From NCBI GenBank assembly GCA_013339685.2, contig CM023481.1:75722121-75786120 (forward strand): a stretch of DNA of 64,000 nucleotides, written 5' to 3'. Every line of letters begins with the position of its first letter. The stretch's first letter is position 1. The notes under the pieces are model-generated. The model worked only from the letters and a program-made list of their open reading frames with translations, ran no database searches and was not told the origin of the DNA. A program made the position numbers and the translations under genes. Source of the stretch: Hyalomma asiaticum (taxonomy: Eukaryota; Arthropoda; Arachnida; Ixodida; Ixodidae). Below, one piece after another: positions 1-10,601 of this stretch.

Positions 1-475
1 TAATTTCTTCCCATGTGTCTTCACCCTACACCTCTTTCATCCCACACAATATCCCTCATACTGTCCCTACTGTGGAGCGCAGCCCACAGTATATCAAAAG
101 GACAGAAAGTTGAGCGAGTTGGTAACATTCCATAATCAAAAGAAGAGGCGTGCAGGACACGGACACAAGAAGAGAAGTGGTGCGTTCGTGGTGTTCACTT
201 CTCTTCTTGTGTCCGTGTCCTGCACGCCTCTTCTTTTGACCACAGTATATCACTGCACGTGGGAATGCCCATGTCCACCGGGCTGTTCCCCTATCCCATC
301 ACATTCCTCCTGGGTAACTGCGCTGACCAGCTCAGCGCCGCAGGAGCAGCGTCAGCTGATCCAGCGAGCACGTGGAGTGGCGCGAGCCAATGGGGCCCTG
401 AACTAAGGGCTCCACCCTACGAGGAAGATCCCTCATTTCGTTTAAATAAATGTTTTCTCTATCTCTCCGTAGAAT
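1..475 (+). mobile_element. 3' end of an I-clade LINE
   Basis: The plus strand encodes the C-terminal tail that follows RNase H in arthropod I-clade LINEs. A zinc-knuckle-like Cys-x2-Cys begins at 62 (CPYCG) and continues after the insertion at 97-239 as a histidine and a Trp-Glu-Cys (about 253-268). The final helix ends in ARGVARANGALN at about 400. A stop and a 3' UTR follow, with TAAATAAATG near 443 and a pyrimidine-rich end (TCTCTATCTCTCC). The reading frame crosses the insertion once one copy of the target duplication is removed. The rest of the LINE lies outside the window. The clade call rests on recognising the tail, not on a search. Confidence 0.6.
97..239. mobile_element. 143-bp palindromic Penelope-derived insertion
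   Basis: The insertion lies between 13-bp direct repeats CCACAGTATATCA at 84-96 and 240-252. It consists of a 39-bp unpaired tail (97-135, containing GAGTTGGT), a perfect 44-bp inverted repeat (136-179 with 196-239) and a 16-base loop (180-195). The arm sequence (ACACGGACACAAGAAGAG) and the tail resemble the end of the large PLE at 60256-62297, which has the same tail-then-palindrome layout and a 12-bp duplication. I infer a deletion derivative of a PLE or a snap-back insertion. It has no coding capacity. Confidence 0.65.
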
Positions 476-479
476 AAGG

Positions 480-633
480 ATGGGCTGGAGCGCATTCACA
501 AGGCATTACGAAATCATGACTGGAAACTTACCGCTCTCACTAAAGTGAAAAGTATTCAATCACTGCATTCTCCCAGTACTAACGTACGGTGCAGAAACAT
601 TGAGGATAACAAAAAAACTAGAGATGAAACTAA
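480..633 (+). pseudogene. RTE-like LINE 3' fragment, left part
   Basis: This encodes the post-RT region typical of RTE/BovB-like arthropod LINEs, including LPVLTYGAET (around 567-600) and then KKLEMKL. The frame is broken near 550. The Harbinger insertion at 634 interrupts it, and the continuation lies at 6435-6785. Removing the transposon and one TAA puts the two parts in frame, which confirms the insertion point. It is a decayed copy. Confidence 0.6.
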
Positions 634-682
634 TACCCTAGTTACACGGGCACGCTAACCTCAGTTTCGACGAACCTCAGTT
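634..682 (+). repeat. Harbinger left TIR
   Basis: A 49-bp inverted repeat, identical by eye to the reverse complement of 6383-6431. The TAA target duplication lies immediately outside. Confidence 0.93.
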
Positions 683-792
683 CCCACAAACCATAGTTAC
701 AGTTAGACGGCGAGCCTAACTGCAGTTACCCCCTAACCATGGTTGCTCCGAACTGAGGTTGGCCAGCTCAGTTGGGGCATCTAACTGGCAAA

Positions 793-3700
793 ATGGCGGC
801 ACCCACGACGGCGGTCGAAGGCGGCATGGCTCTACCTGCGGAAGCCGAAACGTGTTCCCAAAGGCGCGTCATCTGGACTGTCTCTACAACAGAACTTTTG
901 ATACGCCTTTGGGAAGACAATCTCGCTGCGCTGCGCTCTAACACGCGTAACGCGCGTATATACGGCAGTATGACGCGCGACTTGAACACGCGCCTGCCTG
1001 CAGGCGCAGTGCCGTTTACGCCGAAGCAGGTGCGCCAGAAGCTTGAAAACCTTAACAAGCACTATGGGTAAGTACGAAAGCTTTTTCACTAATCACGTTG
1101 TGATTTGTGTAGCAGTAGCGTGTTTGCTGATAAGGTTCGCGCTGTTGCTGCTGCCACCGGCAAACGTAAGCCCAACCTTACGTGAAAGCGTTTCTCCCGT
1201 ATAAATTTAGGGTAGGCAAAAAACGCGTTTGCCTTGTTTAGAAAGCGAGCGTTTTCACCGCGCTGCACTGCGATGTACCCACTTTACCCTCGGTGCCAAC
1301 AGTATAAAAGCTGCCGGTGTTGATTTCATGTACACCTGTCCGAGTGCTGCTGAACGGCGCGCTACCGAGTCCGTACAATTGTCGTAAACAGTGTCCTTGG
1401 TTGCTCAAAACAAACAAGCAAAGGAGCACATAAGCGTACGCACACAAAGCGCGTATTCCGACTTTTTCCTGTGTTCTTGTGTCATGTATTTTTATTCCAC
1501 CTCGTGTCCACCTACCAGAGCAAGAGATACTCTGCAGCAGTCATCAGCGTATGCAATAGGTTCCCACCCCACTGAGCTAAATTGCAGTAGTAATTGTGCA
1601 TATTCTGAAAACGCCTAATCTGCTAGTATGTTGCAATGCCTGCCATCATTTACACGCTTTCTGTGGTCAGTTGCAATCGAGCAAGGTCTTGCGATTGCTT
1701 TGTGCGGAGCCGGCCTGTCTCACATTGTGTTAACTTTGATAAATATATTGAACATAGTTTTATATTTTGATAAGGTGTTTTGTTGTGCTACAGGTGCATT
1801 TTCACGCTGTGTGGCATTTCATGCACTAAGGAAAGTTTCTTTTAGGAAGCTGAGGCGTTGCGGCACCACAACGGGCTCAAAAGGGGTGGAGTGGCCGTAT
1901 TATTGGCTGCTTCATTCCTTCTTGGGCACCCTCCCCGTCAACGACAGCAGCCTCGTGTGGAGGTAACTGCCGTTTTCAATAATGTAATCTCTACGCATGG
2001 GGCAGGTTGGCATACAGATTCATTAGCACTCTCAAAGCTCAAGATATAAGTGAATGATTGTGCAGTTGAACGTGCACAAACATGAGTTCAGATGGGTCAC
2101 AGTGGCAGTGAATATATGGTGTGTGCCAGTTAGTGCAAACACAGATGGAAGAGCAGTGGGTGCATTTTATAGGCATCACAAATGCGGCTTTTTAGTGCCC
2201 ATAAGGGGTACTTAAATGTTCCCTTTAGGAAAATTAAAGTTTACAATAAGTACAATGAACTGTTGCCCAATTCTTTCATGTTGGACATATTGAATATATG
2301 TAATCCATGTAGCACTTGCTTACGGTACCTGAAAGGCAGTAAATAAATATTGTGGAAGCATCGCTACATTGTTCTGTCCTGGATACGAAGGAGAATACTT
2401 TTCTGTCAGTGTTATACTGAGTCCGACAAGAACAAGTACGGCTCCTTGCATCGCATACTTTAGTCTATAATCCCAGTAGTTTATTGGCATATGGAAGTGA
2501 ACTAGTGTACTATAGTGCATCTTATAGCCATACCTGAAAACGTGCTTTACTGCGGACAGTAAGCTTCCCTTTTCAGCCCTTCCGCCGTTCCCTTATGCCA
2601 CAACATTGTGCATAATGTGATGTGCAACAACTGGTCGTTCAAACATTGTTGAACATGGCAGCACATGTTTATTTAAACTGCTTCAAAGGGTGAAGTACAT
2701 TACAGAGATAAGTTGCTACATAAAATTGTAGTAGGAATGTCAACACATGTTAATCAAAATTGCACTGTAAAACATCAAAACACACACCATGAAATCTCAC
2801 AAAATATTACTAAGGAGTACAATACTTGTACGAATGTCATGCAGTGTACAATCATGCGCTGATGCAGGAATGCAATCGCACTCTTTGGAGGTATGTGGCT
2901 GTGAAACACCGCTTGTAGTGTGTAAAGGATAGCATTCCATCACGTGTGGACATACCGCAACTTCAACAACAAGCATGTCGAGTCATTGATATCGTGTCCT
3001 ACGAGTCAAGTCACACATTCTCGCCCAGACATGAAAGGTTTGGTATATACCAAGTGAATGAGACAAGCACGCTTGATGTCATGTGGTCATTCGTATCTTT
3101 TGTGTGTTGACACAAGGACAGTGGCCACTTTTCGCATTTCATGAGAAAAAGCTGTAGGCAAGACATGTCACAGCAAGTTTGAAGTTTGTTATGTTAGGGC
3201 TTAGTTACATTTTTATAATGGCAATGCGGTAATAGATGAAATGAATGTAATTGTCCTCTGCCATCTGGAGCAAATGAATCCATTTAGTATGGCTTGTGCT
3301 TCAGATCTGCTTTTTTTTTTTACAAGTGCAGCACATTTCTGTTTCGAGTGCACTGCAAGAGAGCATTTGCTTACATGTTTAAAGCATCTTCACATAATCA
3401 GAGACAGAGAAATATGGTTCAGCACAATAAAGTCTACAATGAACTACCACACCCATAATTCACACATTCGCTACATGTGCAAGTACCTTGTGTACATGAA
3501 GAAATCATGTTTACCTACAATCTCGTCTCTGCGTATAGCAAAGGTGACCATTCCATGGCAAAAGTAGGTGTTACGAAAGAAAGCTTCTCTTGTTTGGATA
3601 CTTGTGTCAGCACACTTTGGATAAAAACATTTGTTTGTTTTCTTTTTCTTGTCACACACAGGTGCCAGATGCTAATGAGACACCTGAAGGTGTCCGTGTG

Positions 3701-4051
3701 CTGGCAGAATTTAATGAAGCGCTTGCTGAAGATGCTGCCGGTGCAGAGGACACCAGCACAATAAGCAGCCTTCAGGATGAAGATGGCACTCCTGCTGCCG
3801 GGAGCTCGGACACCTCAATACCAAAAGACCGTGGCACCAGCAGGAAGCGCAAGAGGCCATCTACAGCTCTGCAGGAGATCCTGGAGCTGCAGAAGAAGGC
3901 CGAGGAGCGTTGCGCAAGCTTGGCCCAGCAAAGGGTGGCTATGCAGCAAGAAATGCTGCAACTTCAGAGGGAGTCGAATGACACCCAGAAAGATATACTG
4001 GGTGTCCTGAAGTCCTATTTTGAAGGACGTAATAAATCCTCAGTGAATTGA
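793..4051 (+). CDS. Harbinger Myb/SANT-like partner protein (three exons)
   Basis: Exon 1 runs from the ATG at 793 to 1067 (donor GG|GTAAGT), exon 2 from 1846 to 1962 (acceptor TTTTAG, donor GAG|GTAACT), and exon 3 from 3662 to 4051 (acceptor CACACACAG). Exons 1 and 2 join in phase and give a Myb/SANT-like domain: RLWEDN near the start, QKLENLNKHYG at the junction, then WPYYWLLHSFLGTLPVND. Exon 3 has an acidic stretch, a basic SRKRKRP motif and a C-terminal coiled coil (LQEILELQKKAEE onward). In Harbinger transposons this partner binds the TIRs and helps import the nuclease. The exon 2 and exon 3 phases do not match if the strong donor is used. A weak donor CTC|GTGTGG eleven bases upstream of it would fit; otherwise the copy has an indel. 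No stop interrupts any exon. Confidence 0.72.
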
Positions 4052-4170
4052 GCTTTGCATAATTGGCACATCACCATGAGAGGCTAAAACGACGCAAACA
4101 AGCATTTAAACGCACAGTAGTGTAAATAGTGAACCACCTCCTGACCTGTGCTTATTATAATAAACATGTA

Positions 4171-4440
4171 GACGCACCACAGTGGTCTAGCTATGGTACA
4201 TGGCTGCTTATCTGAAGACCATGGGATTGAATCCCAGCCGTGCCATGGCTGCCGCATTTCAGTGGAGGCATAATGTTGAGGCCCGCGTACTGTGCGATGT
4301 CAGTGCACTCAAAGAACACCAGGTGGACGAAATTTCTGGAACCGTGCACTTGCCAAGTGCAGGGTTCCAAGTACTCCTGGGTGTATTTATACTGTGGATT
4401 ACAACGGTGGACTGCGGCCAAGTGTCACACTCCTAGCAAA
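4171..4440 (+). mobile_element. tRNA-derived SINE
   Basis: The 5' part looks like RNA polymerase III boxes: TGGTCTAGCTATGG as an A box and GGGATTGAATCCC as a B box. After it comes a body (ATGTCAGTGCACTCAAAG, ACCAGGTGGACGAAATTTC) that recurs in reverse at 40671-40860. This arrangement fits tRNA-related tick SINEs such as the Ruka type, an identification from memory. It lies inside the Harbinger element between the 3' ends of its two genes. Its exact borders are uncertain. Confidence 0.55.
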
Positions 4441-4445
4441 CCTTC

Positions 4446-5759
4446 CTAAACATACACTGAAAACTGTGAAATGAATATTTGACAGGACACAGCTGAGGTG
4501 GTGCCGCTAGCAGCCAGGTGCTTTGCAAGGGCATTCCTCACATCCACTGCTAGCGGCTCACTGCGATTACTTTCACACAATGGTTGAGAATGCCTTACGT
4601 CTTCATTGCGCACAGCTTCAACCCAAGTTGCATCGCAGTGGTCACCGAGTTCTTCACAGATGTTGTGCAAGACAACAAGCACGGATGACCGTATTCACGT
4701 TGTCAATGTCGCATTCCAGGCCTTTATGAAGAATTCTGAAGCGTGCTTTCAGGCGCCCGAAGGCGTTTTCAACTACGCGCCTTGCGCTTGAAAGCCTATA
4801 ATTAAAAATATGGGACAACGATCCAACAGGCCCTGGCCTAGGAAATGGCTTCATTAAGTGAGGCTGCAGCGGGAATGCCTGATCGGCCAGCACAACAGGT
4901 CCAACCGCGACGCCTTCAATGACTTTGCTTTGCTTGAACTGCTCATGACAGCTGGCAAACGCGACCGCTCGAACACAGCTGCATCATGGATGCGGCCTGG
5001 TGAACCAACATTCGCGTACATGAATTTATAGTGGTGGTCAACGACGGCAAGTAGGTTAACGCTATACCACCCCTTATAGTTGAAATAATCGGTGGCATGT
5101 TCCTTTGGAGGGCAAACTTCCACGTGGCAACCATCCAGTGCGCCAAAACCTTGAGGGAACCCCGCGACAGCGGCGAACTGACGTAAGTGCTCCTCCAGTC
5201 CTCGAGGCGTTGGGAACCGCACGAAACGCGGTTCTAGGCGCCGCACAACTACACTGCAAAATTCTCTGAATATGATATTAACAGAGGAACGGCTGACGCC
5301 AAATAGATTGGCCACGGTTCTGTCTTCGGCAGATGTGGCCAGCCGATACAGTGCGATGGCGATGCGCTTGGCCAGTGGTATTGCTTTTCGCATGTTCGTA
5401 TCTTGCCGTTCCATGGACGCACACACGCTAGCAATGTAGCGAAACGTGTTCCAGTTAAGTCTGAAGTTTTCCCTGAAGACACTGTCCGGAAAGCGGGGGA
5501 GAGTCTCTTCGTACCAACACTGCGCCCTCAGATACGACCACACATCACGCTCACGAAAGCACAAGCGCGCAGCCGTGGCCGCGAGTACGCGACACCACCT
5601 TTCTTCGTTCACGATGTCGTCGTCAAGTGCCTCGAGCTCTTCTTGCAGACGAAGTATTTGCAACTCCGTCTGGCGCAGCGCTGTTTGCTGAGTGGCCAAA
5701 ACAAGAAAGAGCTGGTCGAGGTCCTCGTCCCCGCAGGGCGCAGTCTTGCTCAAAGACAT
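4446..5759 (-). pseudogene. Harbinger nuclease (DDE_Tnp_4 type), frameshifted
   Basis: It starts at the ATG at 5759. The N-terminal part has a leucine-rich coiled segment and a helix-turn-helix-like stretch (VANLFGVSRSSVN). The catalytic pattern is present: FGALDGCHVEV (first Asp), GSPGRIHDAAVF (second Asp) and RRVVENAFGRLK (Glu). It ends with the conserved LHNICEELGD. The frame shifts twice, at about 4957 just after the second Asp block and again at about 4672 before LHNIC. The frame therefore falls into pieces of 301, about 79 and about 78 codons. The family cuts and pastes the element at TWA targets with help from the Myb-like partner. All catalytic residues survive, so the breaks look recent or could be assembly errors. 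Confidence 0.88.
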
Positions 5760-6045
5760 CGCACAGTTCTGTCAGCACAAGGGTGGGGAACGAAATCGGA
5801 AAAAAAAAATACTGTACGATAAAAGAAAAGCTACTTCACGGCAACCCCCCTATCTGAGAAACGCGAACCACTCCACCAAAACAAACCACGCACGTCTTGC
5901 TCAACGACGTCGAACAGTTCATGTCAAAGCAAAGGGGAGAAACGAAATAAAGATAATGAAAAAAAAAACTGCAAAATAGAGGAAAAGCTACACTTAACGG
6001 GAACATAAACGCGAAACACTCCACCAGAGCAAACCACACGCGCCA
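5748..6045. repeat. Diverged tandem duplication over the nuclease start
   Basis: Two units of about 148 bp lie at roughly 5748-5893 and 5894-6045. Both share the blocks TTGCTCAA, GAACGAAAT or GAAACGAAAT, AAAAGCTAC, CACTCCACCA and ACAAACCACGC or GCAAACCACACGC. The first unit contains the ATG of the nuclease (CAT at 5757-5759). In the second that position reads CGT. The duplication probably covers the nuclease promoter or 5' UTR. Confidence 0.6.
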
Positions 6046-6382
6046 AACGTATACACGTAAAAACCGACAGATTGGCTTGGCTTTCACAACGACCACGATG
6101 TGACTTTGCCCATTGTTGCAAATCCATCCCTAACTTATGCCGAATATCGTGAAGGCATATGAAGCAATAGGCTCGGTGACTTCAGATGTTAGCGAAAAGG
6201 ATTTATTTTGAAGTAAATTCATTTTACTTGCCAGAATACTTGTGTAAAGCGGATCAAACTTTCTATTTTTATTCGTGGAGCTTTTTATCACGTGACCACC
6301 TTCACTGCCTGAAACCGAGAACAGCTTTCATCGTGTAACATGTGTCAACTGCGGTTAGCACTAACTGTAGTTTGCTCCGGTT

Positions 6383-6431
6383 AACTGAGGTTCGTCGAAA
6401 CTGAGGTTAGCGTGCCCGTGTAACTAGGGTA
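6383..6431 (-). repeat. Harbinger right TIR
   Basis: Reverse complement of 634-682 over 49 bp. TAA follows at 6432-6434. Confidence 0.93.
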
Positions 6432-6434
6432 TAA

Positions 6435-6785
6435 GGAGCACGCAACGTGCAAGGGAAAGAAAAATGATAGGGGTAACGCTAAGAGATAAACGAGCGGAAT
6501 GGATCAGAGAACAGACAGGAGTAGCCGATATTATTGTCAATTAAAAGAAAGAAGTGGACCGGGGCAGGACATGCCATGAGGAGGAAAGATAACAGATGGA
6601 CAGTAAGAGCGACGGAATGGATACCAAGAGAGGGGAAATGCAACAGAGGCAGGCAAAAGGTTAGATGGAGCGATAAAAATAAAAATTTTGCGGGCACAGA
6701 GTGGAACCAACTCGCTCGGGATAGGGTGGATTGGAAGTCGTTGGCAGAGGCCCGATGATGATGATGATAATGATGATGATGATGG
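6435..6785 (+). pseudogene. RTE-like LINE 3' fragment, right part
   Basis: This is the continuation of 480-633. It encodes GVTLRDKRAEWIREQTGV, then after a stop and frame change KKKWTGAGHAMRRKDNRW and DRVDWKSLAEAR. That order matches the C-terminal tail of RTE/BovB-like LINE proteins. The sequence ends in a short GAT repeat (6754-6783), as RTE elements commonly do. It has an in-frame stop and a frameshift. Confidence 0.68.
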
Positions 6786-7830
6786 ATACGGTGCCATCAA
6801 CAGTGATCACAATGGGCTGTGAAAAGGGGTAGTCATGATCAGCTACCTCGGGTACATCTGAATAATCCTCTATGCTGTAAACTAAAGAAAAGAATGCATT
6901 GAAAGTGCTACGACCGTCATAGTCTGGAATAGGTATGCGATTGTCGTCGTGCAAGGCGATACTGTTGTCGCAATTATCCAGACACTAATTTCCAAATCTT
7001 TTTGTGTCAGTCATTAGCAGCGATAGATCACGGGAAAAATACTTATCTCTGGCAGTGCTTATTGATGACCAGTATGTATCCATATAGTCCCTACATTTTT
7101 CCATGACACAGGGGTGCCCGCACACTTCGCGGCAGTGTACAATCTCTTTCTTTTATTTCTCATTCTATTTAGCGACTTTGTTAACCATGGATTGCATTTA
7201 CCATTTGTTATTTCAATTAGTGGAATGTGTTCACTAACTAATGAAGCTAACCTGTTCTTGAAAAAATTGCAGTTATGAACTGACCTGCTATGAAGTCAAG
7301 GTAATAGTACGCTGTTGAGTAAAACTAATTCAACGGTGATAATGCTGTAGTTCCCTTTATTGTAATCCCGGATAATTACCACCAAACAAGGTGGGACTTT
7401 AAAGGCTACTTGAATTATTTTGTGATCTCTGAACCCATCTAAATATTTGAAATATTTTACAATGGTCGGGCGCTGTTGTCAGAATCAAGTCCAGTATGTT
7501 TCAACCACAACTGGGCTGAGTGACTATCTGCGGATGAGATCCAAAGTTAAAGCAAGGAATTCAGAAGAGACAAGGCAATTCGATGACAAATTCATCCAGT
7601 TTATTAAAGGAAAATTACAGTCACTGAATAAATAAATGAATTCAGTCGGACACGTTGCGAAGGCATGGGTTATGCTATCGTGCAGGTCGGTAACAAAGGA
7701 TCAATTTGAGTCTGGGGGTCGACAACAGAACCCTAGCAACAGTTTTTCAAACCAAGTCATGCACACCACCCAGATAATTTCAAAACTAGTGGAAGAGTCA
7801 CTGGCATAATAGGTTGCCGTTTTCTGAACA
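6786..7830 (-). pseudogene. LINE endonuclease and linker fragment, decayed
   Basis: Read on minus from about 7830, broken frames spell an AP-endonuclease domain in order: LGFCCRPPDSN, NFPLINW, a NILDLILT block, DHKIIQV, then KCNPWLTKSLNRMRNK and a pre-RT linker ending near 6790 (DDNRIPIPDYDGR). Many stops and shifts separate the blocks. The motifs fit CR1/L2/Jockey-type LINEs. It abuts the GAT tail of the RTE-like fragment. Confidence 0.6.
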
Positions 7831-8465
7831 GCTACTAGCATGCCTATTTAATAGTAGAGGCTATCACAAAGGAATATTGCTTCTTCCACATGGCCAGGCC
7901 ACTATGCACAAGGTTACGATGTGCATGACCAAAACATGCTAGAAGGCAGAATGTTTTGATATCCCGTGAAATGCACGAGGTACACCAGCATGGGTATTAA
8001 GCTCCGATGGCGCAGTTGAAAATGTTTATCGTGATAGCGCATGTTTGCATCAGTAATGGCCGGCATCCTGCCTGCATGCACCATCAACATTTAGGCATGT
8101 CTTGCCACTTGCGCAGATCCCTCACTTTGGCTAAGATGAGTGAATTCACTCTTTCGAAACAGGATTGCCACCAGTTTTCAAGCAATCAGGCCAGTTGCCG
8201 GATCGCACGTAAGACTGTCCATCACTGACTGCTTTTTCAGCCAACACAAATATTCTTCATGCATGCAATGTCACGCACCACAGCAGCTACAAGGACCACA
8301 AACAATGCACCATCTGAGAGAAGAGCACTATAACGGCAAACATGGCACCGAGCTGTACGTGCTGTCCCCAAAAGAACTTCACTGTCATTTTTTCAAATGC
8401 TGGTTGGCTTGCGCTCACCGCACATGACCAGGTGACCAGTGGTATGGTATGGTCAGACGCAAATA
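7831..8465. other. No gene recognised
   Basis: Short open frames only, with no domain or repeat boundary that I can support. It lies between the LINE endonuclease fragment and the 3' end of the I-clade LINE on minus. Confidence 0.5.
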
Positions 8466-8665
8466 AGAGAGAGCGGGAGGGAATAACTTTACTGCGTGGG
8501 TTGGGGTAAGGGGTTATGAGCTCAATGAGTGGGGCCCCAAGTCCCGGGCTCCACTGGCTTCTGCCAACTGCCTGACATGACTTAGTAGTGCTAACTGCAC
8601 CTCCGGGTCAGAGCTGGCGAGTTGTGCCTCCCACTGCTCCAAGGTGTTTGAGAGCTTAAATTTAC
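8466..8665 (-). mobile_element. I-clade LINE 3' end (part 1 of the split host)
   Basis: The minus strand encodes a C-terminal tail (TLEQWEAQLASSDPEVQLA, then AEASGA) and a short 3' UTR ending in a CTCTCTCTTA pyrimidine run. It resumes 13556-14732 after the hAT insertion at 8674-13547. Joining the sides after removing one CAAGAAAG copy keeps the frame through GPASLDTFLGKFKLSNTLEQ. Confidence 0.7.
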
Positions 8666-8767
8666 CAAGAAAGCAGTGGCGTAGCCAGAAATTTTTTTCA
8701 GGGGGGGGGGGGTTCGGAATTTTCGACAGACAGGAGGGACGTAGTCTGAGCCGCACTGTGTGTGTGT

Positions 8768-8772
<5 letters not shown>

Positions 8773-8814
<42 letters not shown>
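8773..8814. repeat. (AT)n microsatellite
   Basis: About 21 AT units inside the left end of hAT copy A. The corresponding place in copy B (about 19790) has only a short ATGTATATATAT tract. Confidence 0.95.
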
Positions 8815-8817
<3 letters not shown>

Positions 8818-10601
8818 AAATATGCACGTGACGCATTTGCACGGACCGTTGCCCAATGAGTATACATTCGTTCAGCATCTGCGACCTACTTCAGCCTTCA
8901 GTTGTCATGTCAACTGAGCGCCGAAATAACGATACTCTCGCTCATCCAAAACTTTTACAGAAGGCAATGTGTCGACGAAATCTAGTAGCAAGACATTTAT
9001 TTCCCCACCACTGCGAAGATTCGTCAATTGCGCACGCTACTACCTTTATCATAATTTCAAAATAAAGTATAATGATCGATGTACACATACGCATGAAATG
9101 CTGTAAAGAATTCGTGATAGAAGGCGCAGCCGGTAACAGCGGGCAGCATACCTGGGGTAGGTAGGCTGAAAATGACGCTATAACAAACACATTTTTTGAA
9201 ACCCTTTATGAATTGATCGTGGCTTTGTCCTGATAAACTCCGGAAGACTCTCTCCAACTTAACATGCTAGCAGACATACAGGACGACATTTTGGTATATA
9301 TTTTGTATTTATGGTTTCCTCACCGAAACTTGCCTGTTCGCTACATTATGCAGGTGCTTCTTTTACCAAATTTTCCATACATTTGCAGGAAGAACAGATT
9401 CGCTTGCGATTGTGATTCTAAGCCGCTCCAGATCTATCTGTCGTGAACACATTACTACTTCTTTATAAAATAATTAAGTCTATTGCATTACAGAAAACTG
9501 CCGTCCTCATTAAAATTGTAGGCATCCCGAAACACGGCTTTGTCTCCACTAAACTCACACCACCACTCTCCTGACCCTTTCACGAATAATTACTGACACA
9601 TTTATTAAGCTGAAAAACGTGGTAAAATATCTCTTAATATTGAAAAAACTTTCTATGTGGTGTGCCACTTCACACTTCTAGCCATGTAAATTAAAAATCC
9701 CACGGTGCTGTTGGGACTAATGCCAGTTTAATCCTACAGTTACTTCGAGGCATGCTGAATGCAAGCTGCGATGGATAAGTCTGATTCGGAACTCACTGAA
9801 GTGAACTCCGGAATGGTGAGATGTCCCTACTTCGCGCAAAGGGGGAGGTGGTTCTAAGCCGCAACAATTCACAAGTACCACAACTACGCTACGAGTCCGT
9901 TCTAAATGCTTGACGTAATCCCACTATACTCGCTCACCCCCTCTGGCCGAACACCTCAACAACCATTTAACCAAACCGGATTCGTGCTGGGGCAGGGAAG
10001 AAAAGAGGTAACAGGCTTAATTAAGTCATCAAAACATGGAATTTAATATGTGAACATGATCGAAGTATGCAATTAACAATTAGTAGCGAACGTAATGATG
10101 CAAGGCAAACAAAGAGCAACGTAAACGCATATTGCAGCACAGGAATTAACAGCGGAAACAAACTCATCAATGAACGGCCGATACAATGTGTAAAACAGGT
10201 CACGAACTAACGGCGAAATGTGTTAAGTACACTTGCAGCCGCCAACGAAAGGAGCGCTTATCTGGGTGGGCTCCATCGGCGCATAGGTCTCGTCGCCGGC
10301 CTGTGGACTGGTGCTTTGTTAGAAACTCTGATGTCGCCCTCGAAGACGCCGTTGCTCACAGATTCTCTCTGATCATTGCTGCTCACATCATGCTCGCGCA
10401 AAGACTACATTATCTCTCCGAGACTGGAGAACCGAACGGCCAGGCTTGCATGAGGGATCGCAAACGAAGCTTACTTCTCCACACGACGGAAGGTCACTGC
10501 CTTTCTACGAGTCTCCCGAATCTCCAAAATTCCACCCTGTCCTCTGTCCCGGGACGAGTTTTTCTCTCTGACAGCCCCGCCTCACCAGGGCGTCTATCCA
10601 A

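Larger units (their letters stand above)
634..6431. mobile_element. Complete PIF/Harbinger DNA transposon
   Basis: The element is 5798 bp long. It has perfect 49-bp TIRs starting TACCCTAGTTAC (634-682 and 6383-6431) and a 3-bp TAA target duplication (631-633 and 6432-6434), the class expected for PIF/Harbinger. It carries the two genes typical of the superfamily in convergent orientation: a Myb/SANT-like DNA-binding partner on plus and a DDE nuclease on minus. A SINE sits between the gene 3' ends. It is inserted in an RTE-like LINE fragment whose frame resumes precisely on the other side. The identical TIRs suggest fairly recent mobility even though the nuclease frame is now broken. Confidence 0.93.

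Noticed and set aside
110..406. A 98-codon plus-strand frame
   Set aside because: It runs straight through the palindromic insertion at 97-239 and joins LINE tail sequence. It is not one protein.
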